Positions 24,001-47,340 of a DNA stretch of 64,000 bases are shown piece after piece. Source of the DNA: Antennarius striatus (Eukaryota; Chordata; Actinopteri; Lophiiformes; Antennariidae); NCBI RefSeq assembly GCF_040054535.1, contig NC_090796.1:9257001-9321000 (forward strand), written 5' to 3'. Each line of letters opens with the position of its first letter. Positions within the stretch are counted from its first letter, which is position 1. Below the pieces are notes generated by a model that was not told where the DNA came from, ran no database searches, and saw only the letters and a program-made list of their open reading frames with translations. A program made the translations under genes and the position numbers.

Positions 24001-24775
24001 CTTGCACCAAGGTTATCTCCAAAATTGCAGCTGTTGATGGTGTTTGTGGTTAGCAGTGGTCTGCATCCATCAAAAGCGATCTAAGAGACTAAAAGCACCA
24101 GCTACAGGTCAAGCACGGTCAAGAGTCATTTGATGCGCACAGGGAGTGAAAATGAACCAGTGTAGTCTAATCCAATAGATGAGCTACTGTAGCTCAAAAT
24201 GCTGAAGAAGTTAATGCTGTTTCTGATAGAAAATTCTATGAATACACAGTGCATCGCAGTACTTCTCACAAATGGGTCTGCATGTCTGCAGACAAGTTAG
24301 GATGACCTTGCTAACTTCTGTTCACAACCAAGAGTTCCAGCGACACATGTGAGCATCAGACGAATCATGATATCTTTTCCATCACGTGTCTGACTGGTTC
24401 CATCACGTGCTACCAGGATGCACTATGAGAAGGAGGTGTAAGCAGTGTGATGCTTTGGCAATACAGCTTTCTGCAAAGATGTCTTGGGTCCTTTCATCCA
24501 TGTGGATGTTAATTGACATGTGCCACCTATCTAGGCATTGTTGCAGCCCATGTACACCCTTTCACCCAAACAGTAGTCCTTAAGGGAAGTGGACTCTTTC
24601 AGCAGGACAATGTGTCTTGCTACAAAGTAAAAATGGTTCAGAAATGGTTTGAGGAACACAACGTTGACTTTGAGGAGCAGACTTGGCCTCCTGATTCCCC
24701 TGATCTCAATCTAATAGTGAACAATCCAGGGTGAACAATCCAGGTAATCATGATGTTATGGCTGATCGTTGTAGC
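24000..24775 (+). mobile_element. Degenerate Tc1/mariner transposon remnant
   Basis: A decayed transposase reading frame is recognisable near 24505-24715, with LFQQDNVSCYKVKMVQKWF and WPPDSPDLN, the hallmark of the Tc1-type DDE catalytic domain. The 3' end near 24755 matches the terminal GTTATGGCTGATCG of a common fish Tc1-like element. The expected end of the transposase after SPDLN is deleted, and a 14-base direct duplication (24717-24744) sits at the deletion point. Upstream frames are broken. The copy is inactive and lies in the cpt1 first intron. Confidence 0.75.
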
Positions 24776-25184
24776 TTGTGTACAGATCACAGATAACACT
24801 GCATAAAATTAGCTTACTTTTCCATCACTTGTATAACTTAAAAGAAAAAAAAAAAGCATAATTTTGTCACAACTTTTAATTCAAATGCTCAAAAACCTCA
24901 ATCACACCCACAACACTATCACACTGAAAATAATGTGAGGTTATATTACTAACATTTGACTTTTCGACATTTTATTATTATCCCTATATATGAAAATGCT
25001 ATTGCTAGACGTCACACGGTTTAACAGCAGGTGTGAAACGTACCGCTAGCTGTGGCTAACGCTGCTAACCGAGCATCCGCCTGCTAACGTCACACAGATC
25101 GGCGGCTAACAAGCTTCACTGAAAGACGTGACTGTGTATTTCTGTCTTCATTGCATTTATATTGCAAGAATAATATTTGCGTAC

Positions 25185-25415
25185 CTGTTGTTTTTCACGA
25201 GAGGCAGAATATTTCCCGTCAGAAATGGGCTGTTGAATCCAAACGTCCACCCAGTGGACGGTGTTCTCACTGGCGGAGACAGCGAGCGCACACAAACCGC
25301 AGCACTGACTCCGGCACTGAGTTCCGGCATTTCCGGTCGCATCCCACGGATGCGGAGGAGATGCTGGGGATGGAATGTCTGTGGTACCCGGGGGTGAAGC
25401 AAACACATCCCTCAC
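25185..25415 (-). promoter_or_regulatory. Probable noncoding first exon and promoter of cpt1
   Basis: A GC-richer block in an otherwise AT-rich region contains, on the minus strand, a good donor (AACAACAG then GTACGC, exon edge 25185). The cpt1 start exon begins with an acceptor only a few bases before its ATG, so an upstream noncoding exon is required; this is the best candidate. The transcription start cannot be placed exactly. Confidence 0.5.
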
Positions 25416-25729
25416 AGAAAATCACCCTTTAACTTACTGTAGATAGGGAAAATAAACACATAATATATATGTGCGTGCTATCATATGCGATATACAGCAA
25501 CACATTTGTCCACGTTGTTATTATATCATATGGAATTTAAGCAAATACGAAATTTTTGCATCTAGACGAAAAAATAAAGTATCTTCAGTTGTAGTTTTTC
25601 TGGAAATTATACACAGTGAAAGTTACAGCCACATGAAATGGGTAGACAAATTTTTAAGACAGAAACTAAATAGACACGCATGAATTCAGGGTTTATTATT
25701 ATAACCATAACAATAAGGTGGATCTCTCT

Positions 25730-25735
25730 TTATTT
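25730..25735 (-). terminator. Candidate polyadenylation signal for brsk1
   Basis: On the minus strand AATAAA occurs at 25730-25735 and again at 25692-25697. Use of either would give brsk1 a 3' UTR of about 2.3 kb, ending just upstream of the cpt1 promoter on the same strand. Long 3' UTRs are usual for neuronal kinases, but this is inference. Confidence 0.3.
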
Positions 25736-25739
25736 TACC

Positions 25740-27997
25740 ATCACTTCAATCATAATTATTCTTTGATCACAGGCAATAGTTATAATAGTGCACTTTTTAT
25801 ATTTAAATTATGATACAGACATTTCTTCTTTTTTTTAAAACACCTTATTCTACTGACCCTTATGAATCGAGAGTAGTTTACAATCTTAGCCAGAGTTGGG
25901 TCAATGAAAGTGAAGGTGATGTGGTGATAAGAAAGGTGAAAGAGGTGACAGTGACCGATCATAATGTGTGTAGGGACAGTGAGGCTAACAACTTTGTACA
26001 GTTTCTCTTGTGATGATGGCTACACAACAGGTGAAGAGACGGACAGGTCAAAGGATCAAGGCAGAGAAGGGAAGAGATGAGGTGATTTAGCATTCAGTGT
26101 GCGCCAGAGAAATCAGGTGCCTGTTAGGGTTTGGTTATGTTAATTCTTTTAACACTCCTGGGTCAGTCAAAATCTATATACTTAATCAGTTCAAAACACA
26201 AGAGCTGGTTTTCAGCTCATACTTACTCAGCCATTTCACACACACATTCCAGTGACTGCAGTGCGATCAAACATATGAGCGATATAAACAAAGAGCATTG
26301 GAGAAGTACAATGAGAGCAACTTATTGGTACTGCTACCAAAGTTTGCATGGGATAAAACAAAACAAAAAGTGGTAATGACAAATGAAATGGGCTAATTAC
26401 ATGAATTAGCTCTTCATATATATTTTTGTGGGCATAAAATCTCTTTATGCATTACATGAAAACAACGTGATCAAATAACGACACATTTGAAAAAATAAGT
26501 GGACTAATTTGTAAACAGAAATATTACAATTTAAATAAACAGAGCTGTGGCATGTAGATCTGAAAACATTCTGCAAGTTAGTTGCATATAGTGTTGTATG
26601 GAAGACTGGTGACGAACACAGACTAGGCGGATGAGAATGATAGAGTAATAGTGACGATTCAAGTTGCTACGTCTGCTTGTAGAATGCTGTGACTCAATGA
26701 TGAACATGGGTGCAGTGATGGACTACTTGGCTTGTCGATGAACAATGAAGTGATGAGAACAGGGGTTGCATGACTCTCTGCTTCCTTCCCCATTTTGAAG
26801 TCCCCTTCAACAAAGAATTGACATCCATTACGAAACAGTCCATTAATGTGCTCCCTTTGTGGGCGTTTTTTGTTTTTTGTTTTTTTGAGTCACAAAGTGA
26901 ATACTATGGAAACTGAAGACAAGTTGTCTTCGGCTTGATCCACAGGCCAAGGATGCCCTTCTCGTTCAATCTGGGCATGAACAGCTTTGATGAGGTTCAT
27001 GGAACTATTCACACATAGGATTTTTTTTTTAGTAATGTTCATATTTCTGTTCAAATCAAAAATACTCTTCTTCAGAGCAAGAGTCCAATGCAAAATTCTA
27101 AGAAGCATTGTTTGTATTGTCTCTGAATAACAAGAAAATACAAAATAATCAAAACATTTAACGTTAAACAAACACCTGCAGAAAAAAGCAATTTGTCAGT
27201 TCCCCTTCTCTGAACATGTAATGTTTTTAGTTACTCCCTTTCCTGTTATCACTGCATTACTGACATCCTCAAAATAACTATGTAAACATAAATAACAACT
27301 AAATAAAAAAATATGTTTTTTTCACATTCACTTATTAGCTTACTTAGTTGGTTTTCTTTACCTCAGGACAAGACACTGCTGGAATTCCAGGATGTAGTTT
27401 CTCCTGAGAAAATCCGGACCAGTTGTTCATCTCTGCAACCCTAACTCGTGCTTATATATTTCTATCAGTGTGGGCTGGCAAATGCAAGTTGCTTGATAAG
27501 AGCGTACGGGTTAATTTTAAGTGTAATCTTGAGAATTGTCTCAAGATAGGTTTTTTTTTTGCTGTCAGATACTCTATTACAATGCTATGGTGTTCTAGCC
27601 TATCTGATCATGTCAGCATCCTTTAGCAGGCTGATTTGCTAACTGGCATGCACATTAGCACTTCAAAATTCCGAGTTGGATCTGTGAAGCCGTATCTGTG
27701 TTGGATACAAAATCGCTCAGTCACATGTTTTCATCAATAAAGGACAATAAGGTCTCATTCCTCTCTCATTTAATAGAAGGAATCCTTTTGATCGCAACAT
27801 TCAAAAGAATGTTGAATTGGACAAAAAAAAGAAATGCAGGATGGGGCAAAGGGCTCAATCCTTGCTATGGTTAAGCACCTGTAACAACTTAGTCTAGGAA
27901 GAATAGGACTAGCTCATGGCTTGCAGGGATACTTAGAGATGAAATTATACTGTTGTCTGTAGTTCAGACATCCTGTTCTGAGGTCTCACTTTCTGTC
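25740..27997. other. Gene-free stretch, probably brsk1 3' UTR
   Basis: This 2.2 kb lies directly downstream (minus strand) of the brsk1 stop codon. No open frame here shows recognisable domains. The most economical reading is brsk1 3' UTR plus intergenic sequence up to the cpt1 first exon. Confidence 0.4.
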
Positions 27998-39095
<11,098 letters not shown>

Positions 39096-39699
39096 ACTGC
39101 TCTGACTGGAGGCTAATGCACGGTTACTACTACTGCACTGTGGTTATTGCAATTTCTGTGATATTCTACAGCTTATACAGGATTTATTGTGGAATGGATA
39201 ATAAGGCTGAACTTAGATAAACCTTTTTTTTTTTTTAATTTCAGTGATAACACTCTGATGTTATTGGAATGCACAAGTCAAAGTGGAACTGATCTGGATG
39301 ACAAATAAACATTCTTCACCTAAGCAGGGTTAATAAATATACAGTAGCTAAATAGGTTTTGTTCTGAATCACGGTTGGCATGTTTGCATTTAACTAAACA
39401 ACGAGCAACTGGGGCAATGAGTCACAACGCTGTCTTATGCGTTAATACCGATCGCTAACTAACACTAATGTTTACTTTGTATATGTGTCACATCTATGAC
39501 GTGAAATATGAGTCGGTGAAAGATAAAATTAGCTCATGACAGCGTTAAAGTTATCTCCCCCTAAGCAATTACATTTATTGCACTGATTTTTTTTTTACAG
39601 TGAAAGAATGAACCAACCAAAAAAATAACCAAACTGTACCTTAAAGAAAGAAAAAAAACAATTAAATGTTTTCAATCAGGCCTGTTTTAAAGGTGCAAC

Positions 39700-40480
39700 A
39701 ACATGCTATTTTAGCCTCGCCGCCGCTCTCCAACACAGCAGCGAGGCTAGCTTTAGCTTCTTCGCTCGGACCAATGGCCGTGCCGCCTGTCAAAAACACC
39801 TCCTGAAGTTTTCAGTCACCGCCGAACGTCAAGGTTTTAATCAAACTGCCGCCTCATCCGCGCTATATTTCCACAAATAACAACCATCTTTAGCGAAGTC
39901 CGCCTCCTTCCTGTCTCTCCGCGGCTCTCTCCTCTCTACATCCCTGGAAGTAGCGGATCACAGCATCTTCTCCTCTCCTCTCCTTTGGCGTGTCCTCCTC
40001 CCGCACCGGCGGTTACACAGGTGAAATAAACACAGATACCCGCACATCAACCCGCGCTATTATCGACTGCCTTCCTCCCTTCTTCACTTCTGATAATAGT
40101 TCGTGTAGTCTAAAGCCTCTCGGTATTTCGGTTTTCCTGCCGTAAATCGATATTTTCTCTCTCCTCTTCCTTCCTTCGTCTCACTCGCATCAGCATCCGG
40201 GTCTCTCTCCATCCCCTCTCCTGTCCTCCCCCCTCCCTCCCCCCTCCCTCTTCCTCCTCCTCCTCCTCCTCCTCCATCCTCAAAATACGCTTCTCTTTGC
40301 ATTCACCTCAGCACCGGCCACACCGGGCCCCGGACACCTCCTCCTCCTCTCGTTATTACGGTGAAAGACGTCTGCAAACGTCGGCGGAGGCATCGGACGG
40401 GACGGGGCTGCTTAGAGGTGATGCCGGGCGGCTTTGCTCCGGCTCCGGCCCTGGCCCTCCACAATCACCGGGTTCCTTCA
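39700..40480 (-). promoter_or_regulatory. GC-rich promoter/5' UTR region of brsk1
   Basis: This is one of the most GC- and CpG-rich noncoding intervals in the window, with many CCTCC/CTCCTCC runs around 40200-40280. It lies 0.6 to 1.4 kb upstream of the brsk1 start codon on the minus strand. CpG-rich promoters are usual for neuronal kinase genes. The exact transcription start and any untranslated first exon are not resolved. Open frames inside it have no recognisable domains. Confidence 0.55.
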
Positions 40481-40989
40481 TGTGGTATTGTGTTTACAAC
40501 TTGATTTGATGTCAAGTGCAAAATTAGAAATTGTATTCCGGCAAAGTGACGTGTCTAATGTAAAACACATCCCTGATTTCGCAGTTAGTACATTTATAAA
40601 TGTACAAAAATATAGTACTTTTCGTCAGTATTTCAATTTATTTCCTGTGTTTTATACATGCATGCTTAATTTGGGATTTATTTGTTCACTCTAAGTCGTA
40701 GTCTAATTACAGAGCATGTGCAAAATATAGAACCCGAAGCACTGTTACGATTTCTACAAAATTGTGAGTTGGGACAATTGTCAACACTTTTTCTCCCTGA
40801 ATAATGTATGGATCTTCATGGGGGGGGGAAATCCAGATGTATTCAGCTTCAGTGGCTGGCTCTTACAAATCAAGTAAATATTTATTGTACTCACATTCAG
40901 CGTAACTTAATCAAATGGGATTGTTCATCCTTCTGTGCATATGGCTCTTTGCATGACAGTCCAGAAGACACTTTAACTACACTTCAATA

Positions 40990-40998
40990 ATACTAACT

Positions 40999-41043
<45 letters not shown>

Positions 41044-41080
41044 ATAATAATAATAATAATACTACTACTACTACTACTAC

Positions 41081-41115
<35 letters not shown>

Positions 41116-41185
41116 TAATAGTAATAATAATAATTTTAATAATAATAATAGTAATAATAATAATAATGATAATAATAACAATACA
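40990..41185. repeat. Trinucleotide repeats (ACT)n and (AAT)n
   Basis: Alternating runs of ACT and AAT units with a few interruptions are directly visible over about 190 bases. Confidence 0.95.
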
Positions 41186-41189
41186 AGTA

Positions 41190-41525
41190 AAACATATGAA
41201 AACATCATTCTTCAGACGGCTTTCCTTACGGGTTATGGGTGTTGCTGGAGCTTATCCCAGCTGACTACGGGCAAGAGGCAGGGTATACTCCGGACACATC
41301 GCCAGCACATTGCAAGGACACATGAAAGACAGACAACCATCCGCGCACACACTCACATCTACGGTCAACACGGAGTGATTTAATCACCTAAATTACATGT
41401 TTTTGAAGGTAGAAAGAAGCCAGAGAACCCACGCAGATACGAGAAAACATACAATCTCCACACAGAAAGAGACTGCAACCTTCTTGCTGCGAGGTGACAG
41501 CGCTACCCACTGTGCCATCCTAAAA
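41190..41525 (+). mobile_element. Degenerate copy of an abundant teleost interspersed repeat
   Basis: The sequence contains GCTGGAGCTTATCCCAGCTG, then blocks resembling CGCCAGCACATTGCA, ACAGACAACCATCC, ACTCACATCTACGG, AACCCACGCAGA, CTCCACACAGAAAG and CTTCTTGCTGCGAGGTGACAG. This ordered set is a widespread fish retroelement-type repeat. No coding capacity remains. Family assignment would need a repeat library. Confidence 0.65.
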
Positions 41526-44238
41526 CTTAAATCACTACTTAAATTCAAGTATCTTCTTCCACACCATTGATCACAAATACTGTAAAAGTCTTGCATTATA
41601 ACCATTTTAACCCACATGGCAGTACAGATGTGTTCACATAGGAATAACATCAAAATTAGCAGCATTTCTGTGTCAGAATTGCCCCTGTGAGAATTTATTT
41701 TCATCTTCAATGTTATTGTTGTGGTATATTCAGAAGTTTAATATATATAAAAACATGTTGGAAGGTAATAAATAATATGTGTGTACAGTACTATTCAAAA
41801 TAACTTTCTAATCAAAAGTAAAATGGTAAAATACACAATTTTTCCCTCTGAAATGGAAATTTTAGAGGAATAAACCAGAAATAACAATTGAAAGTATTAG
41901 TTTGCCTCATTCAAAACCTTCACCCACTAATTGAAAACACATCCTTTAACTTTTTTAGTAAGATTTTTATTAATAATTTTTCATTTAGTTTGAAAGTTTG
42001 TTAAAGCGGCCATAGTCATGGACGACATTCAGAAAACCCACGTGCAAAAAATGACCAATAAGTGAACAGCTTCTTTAATTTGTTTCAAGTTCTGTGTGTT
42101 ATATTTGCTGGGTCTTATTGTTTATCGAGACATATTAAAGAGCCATTATTACGTTTTTCCTTATACTATAAAATGTGAACATATCTGCTGTGAAAAAGAC
42201 CATTAATAGTTAACGTAATCCCTTCATAAAAATACTGTATATGTTTTGCATCTCTTTATGCTTATATTGTCAGATCTATTTTCCATCTAATTATTGGAAT
42301 TTAACATATGATGATACCATAGGTGTATGTCATGGATCCTGTCAAGTTACTGTGCACATTTCTGTTCTGTACTGTACTTCTAACAATGGCGGCATTATGG
42401 GGGAAAACATTAACTGAAAAGGGCACAATTTTGTGTTTCTTTTTTTCCACATTTAAATTATAGTAACCAACACATCTCCTGAAGAAATTCAAACGACAAG
42501 CAAATGGTGATGAATTAATCAGGCAGGGATTGCATGATGAGTTTTATATTTCTTAAAATGACAAGTAGGCCATTTGAATGTATCATTCGTAAAGTGCCTT
42601 GAAAAATCTCTAAAATCTCAATTTATGTGTGGGTGGATAATTCCTCAAAGCCCATCTTCATCTGTGCCTGGCTGATTGATTTGCACACAGCCAGAAGGAT
42701 CTGTCTCCATGAGCAGAAATAGAACAGAAGAGATACTAATCCCAACATTTCCTTGTTCATTTTGAAAGGACACTCGTGGTCTTTTGAGATCAACATAGTA
42801 ATACTAAATTAGGCATTTTGAATGACACACCCTACAGAAAGGAATTATGTTCCACCTGAACGGAACATAAAAACAAAACATTCAAATCACTTGAAATGTG
42901 CTTTGTCCCATTTAGTTAAGAAAAAAAAAAGAATCGAGTAAACAAGGGATTGAGAACTGGTCAAAGGAAAAGTTACACATAACATCTCAGTCTGCAGATC
43001 CAATCTTTCAAGGTTATACCCTCATTAATAAACCTACAGAGATACAGTGTACACCATATACTGTATATCTGACAGGTAATTTTGCATGGCTACCTGTCAG
43101 ATATATAGGGACATGTCCCCCTAAACCTCTTTTTAAGTTGACAGCATCTGGAATTGCACAGAAATGTTTCTCTGACTGAATGCTTCTGGATTCTTGTTCT
43201 CCTGAGGACAAGAAACTCAGGAGAACCTTCCTTTCCAAGTCAGGTCCATTCTCCAGTCTCAGCACTCAGTGTTGGAACCTTAATGGAAAAGTGAGAGTAG
43301 ACTGCTCAGAGCAGACACTAATGTGAGGATCAAGCAGAGATTATCTCCTTAATTCCATTAGGAGTAACTACTCTCTGCTTGTCCAGTGGAAAAGTTCAAT
43401 AAGCCAGTTCATCTCATTTAGGATCATATATTGCTGCTTTAATGAAATCTCTGATTATAGAAGAAAAACAATATAGTGTCATTTTTAATCGGCAATGTTT
43501 CGTATTTCTTTTTTAATGCACAAAAAAATTCAAGCATTGATCAACATTACAGTAGAGTCCGTAGTGGCAAAGCATTTATTGATTTTTTTTTTACATGAAC
43601 AGAACTATAGACAGCTAGAGAAGCTAATAATCATCATCACACCCCTCCCCAGTTTTTCAGATGGTTCATTCCATTGCAATAAGAAATGAAGGGGATACTA
43701 GCCAGCTGGAAGACTTTCATGAAGTGAATCTGTGATTACAAAAACATGAAATTGAGAAAAGTTATAAAGTTGCAGTATTCATATACTGTATATTATTTGA
43801 CAAAATATCTAAATAAAATTTAATATTATACAATCTGACATCACAGGTATAATCAGACACCCTAGTTAAGGAATATACAGTAAATAATCAATACCGGAAA
43901 AAAATCAGTAAAATACATACATTACATGGTTTGATTTTTAAAAAAATAATTATCAAAATACTCTTTACCAATATTGTGTTGTCATTGAAATACTCAGTCT
44001 TTCTTCAGTTGAACTTCTTTATTTCCTGATTTTTATTAAGTGTACAATATTTGTTCATTTTCCACTTTCTCATTTGATTTGTACCCAATTTTGGATAAAT
44101 TTATTCTCCATAAAGTTAAGTGTTCTTTTTCCAAAAAACTCTCTGATTTAAAAACTAATCAGTTTATGAAATTAGTAAAACATTAAGTGATTAAAAATTT
44201 AAAACAGAAAAGTGCAAACTGATAAATTAATATTAATA
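41526..44238. other. Gene-free AT-rich interval
   Basis: No recognisable coding exons, RNA genes or large repeats were seen. It contains one 15-base perfect hairpin stem at 43064-43105, listed separately. The frame at 43014-43265 (minus) has no recognisable features. Confidence 0.5.
43061..43108. repeat. Inverted repeat (hairpin)
   Basis: TATATCTGACAGGTA at 43064-43078 is the exact reverse complement of 43091-43105, with a 12-base loop. One G:T and two Watson-Crick pairs extend it to 18 pairs. It could be a MITE remnant, a small RNA hairpin or chance. Confidence 0.8.
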
Positions 44239-44272
44239 TTTTAAACATATTAATTAATTAATATGTTTAAAA
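44239..44272. repeat. 34-base perfect AT-rich palindrome
   Basis: The block starting TTTTAAACATATTAAT and ending ATTAATATGTTTAAAA reads identically on both strands. It lies about 75 bases 3' of the small CX9C gene's stop codon. Confidence 0.9.
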
Positions 44273-44346
44273 AGTTAGAATGAATAAAACACCACCGACT
44301 GCAGTTTTTGTGGACTTACATTTTATCAAGATGGTTTCTCTTTGCA

Positions 44347-45388
44347 TTATGATCCTTCAGATAGAGTTTTTATGCAGGCTTGAAACGCATCTATCAGGTC
44401 TTTACAGTCCTCTGCTCTTTTCCCACTGACACTGAAACACAAAACCAGTATTTTACAATTTTATAAATTTTATAAATACTCTATTTGGTATTTAACAAAG
44501 ATTTCAATTAAAATTTAACTTGTGCCAATTACAAAATGTAAATGTACATACAATAGAAGTCACATTGATTGATACTCTGTTCAAGGCATTAAGAAAATCG
44601 TTAGACTTGGTCTGCTTGTACATCAGCAGAATTATCACAGTAAAGCCAGATGATTAAGTATTTCAGCTCAAAGCTCCACAACCGCTTTTTTCTGCATAGG
44701 ATGAAGCACAACAACAAGTAAGTAATCTGTAAAGCAGATCCACCGACACTAATCACTGTTGCACGTGGACCCACGCCAAATGTCCTTTGCTTGTTGCATG
44801 TAACATGAACTAAGAGGAATGTGCAGGTCTTCTCTCAGCTATAGGTCATGCATGTAAAATTCCATTTTAAACCTTGAGTCTATTTATGCTTTGCAAGACA
44901 TTTATGTTACTGTAAATGTCATCTGTAAATGCCACCAAACTCTTATAAGATGAGCATTTATATTTCAATATTGTGGATATAGTTAATTGTGAAAGAATAT
45001 TTTAAATCAACTCAAAGTAGAATTAATAACAATCTAACTGACCCTTTCATAAGTAGAGTCCAGATGAGACTTTCTGAGCACATTGGAAGCTTGTGTAGAG
45101 CTTAATAAGTAATGACTGAGATTGGCAAAAATGATTTTATTGGAAGTGATTTAACTGGAACCCAAGCACATTACTACATCTTTCTTAAGGCAGAAGGTTA
45201 GACTTAGCAAAGGTTATCATCATGAACGGAGAACATGTACTGCTTCATTTTACAATTTTAAATGTAAGTTTGTATGAATAGCTATAATTTCTAGAGTCTA
45301 GGATCATTTAATCTAGGACTCACCATTTGTCAACGTCCACTTTGATAACCTGGCATGATGCCGGCACAGCTTCGACAGACTCCGGCAT
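44347..45388 (-). CDS. Small twin-CX9C (CHCH) protein resembling COX17, two exons
   Basis: Exons 45388-45324 and 44431-44347 join in phase to a 49-residue protein beginning MPESVEAVPASC and ending CIKTLSEGS. The donor (AAATG then GTGAGT) and the acceptor (TTTTGTGTTTCAG) are strong. The four cysteines, at residues 12, 22, 31 and 41, are spaced C-X9-C-X8-C-X9-C, the twin-CX9C pattern of proteins imported into the mitochondrial intermembrane space by the MIA40 pathway. The same spacing is found in COX17, and EDCKDLIDAFQACIKTL aligns with the COX17 C-terminus (EHCGHLIEAHKECMRAL). The double-cysteine copper site before the first CX9C of COX17 is absent. It may be a COX17-derived paralogue or another CHCH protein. 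A missed middle exon in the 892-base intron cannot be excluded. It is too short to be found by ORF length alone. Confidence 0.6.
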
Positions 45389-47340
45389 TTTTGAAAGGAG
45401 AGAGCTGAAGTTGGTGGAGGTGTGCTACTGCATGAGCTGCAGTCAAGTATGGTTACAGATTAGTTAGTGGGATGGAGGGAAAGATGGCAGGAGAGGGAGG
45501 GAACTATGACACTGATTAAGCATGATTTAAAGGCTTTAAAGAGGGAATATATACTGGAAAAAGAAATTCAAAGATATTCCTATAAATTTCAGTTAGAATT
45601 CTAATTTAATGTTTTATTATTCATTTTTGGGTATGCTAAAATTCGTTAATTCTTGTCCTTTGTTTACAGTCTCTCTAATTTACATGTATATAGTTGAGCT
45701 TTTGAGTCAATCATTATGCATTACAAAGACCTAGTAAGGCATCTGAAATTATCACAACAGGGGGAAGGAGATGCTGTATTTGTTTAATTGATATATTGAA
45801 TTAGGATTGAACATATGATTACAAATTATAGTATTAATAATCTGAATATGAGAAACACATTTTTTGTCTTTCAAAGACAATACTCAAATTGGATGTGGCT
45901 AATATTTCAAGATTATTCCCAGGAATACCTATTTATTTCTTATTTGGCACATCCAGTTTGTAGCTTGACTATGTAATGGAATCCATCTACAGCAAATATT
46001 TGAAAGGCATACTGCTTTTGAGCATTTTGAGGATACAGAATGTCATCCTTTTCCATGTCAGTCTATCTTCTATATCCTCTTCTTTAACACCCCCATGTCT
46101 TTCCTCACTATATTCTCTTTGGCCTTTACTAAACTTTTAGTCCTTTTAGTCCTATTGTCAGAAATTTCTTGTGATATCCTACAGTAGTTTGTTTACATGT
46201 GAATGTAAAGGTTTGGGTGGATTTCAAATGCGTTAGTTTGATGAAGTCTTGCATGGATCAGCAATTAGTTCACTTCATTTTGTAAAATCACCACTTGGGA
46301 AATAATAACTTCATCGAGAGATGGTGAAAATCTATCAGGCACTGGATAAATGTGTCCAATGTGTATCTTACATTTATATAAAATACAGAAGGCTCTTTCT
46401 TTTTATGTATTTATGATTCACTACTTGCAAGATGACAGAAATTGTAGGATTTAGCTTCACCGCTAGGGGGCAACAAATACTTTTACACACATACAGTACA
46501 ATAATGCATTTCAGGACAAAGTCGACAGCTCGTGGATGTGCACCAGTTTTACCTGTTAACGAGGTTTCACGTTTCATTTCAAATTATGAAAAACTTTTTC
46601 TAGGCCCCAAGACATGAAAGCCACATAGAACAGTTAATGCAATCATAATACAAACAAGCAGTAGCAGCAGGAAAAGGCAACAAGCAATGCAGTGTAGCAC
46701 AAAAGAAAAATCTATACATTAAAAAAAAAAAAACATCAAACGATATCAACCACATTCCATTGATTTTTTTCAAAAATCGCCCATCCTTGTTGATGTGAAT
46801 AATTTGATGTAATGACACTAAGTCATTGCCGATTACAGCATTTAAAAGATGGTGGTCAAATACCAAAAGATGAAATATCAACCGAATGCACGTCTCTCTC
46901 AGCAGCAAATGATGAGCGATTCTTCCTCCTTTATCATCACTATAAAACCCAGTGCGCCACCTGCTGGCGAGGACATCAAATACACTTAGAGACCGGCAGG
47001 TTTCCCCAAATTCTACAGTAGGACAGAGGAACGCAACGGAAATGTAGAAAATACTTCTTACATTTTAGAATGCACGCATAGGAAAAATTCTACTTCGAGA
47101 ATTAATCACATTCTCAGAGGGAATGAAATCGTCTCTCAATAAGGCCTAACCGATTAACATGTGAATGCTTTTTAAGGCCTGTGTGAATCTGGTTATTACT
47201 GGACTTGTGCTCACGAATGCGTCTCAGCCAATCGCACAATCCAATACTGGCAGCTTCTTTATTTTGCGGGTGTAAAAATATAGTCGCAATTAATTAGCTT
47301 ATCAATAATAGCAATATGTGGGATAAATATGCATGGCTAG
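45389..47340. other. Interval between the CX9C gene and prr12, no gene recognised
   Basis: This must hold the promoter of the minus-strand CX9C gene at its left edge. The rest is AT-rich with no recognisable exons. Frames near 46374-47021 show no conserved motifs. Confidence 0.5.

Noticed and set aside
40084-40302. Glycine-rich minus-strand frame upstream of brsk1
   Set aside because: It is encoded by CCT/CTCC runs in the GC-rich 5' region; the BRSK1 frame starts cleanly at 39095 with its own ATG.
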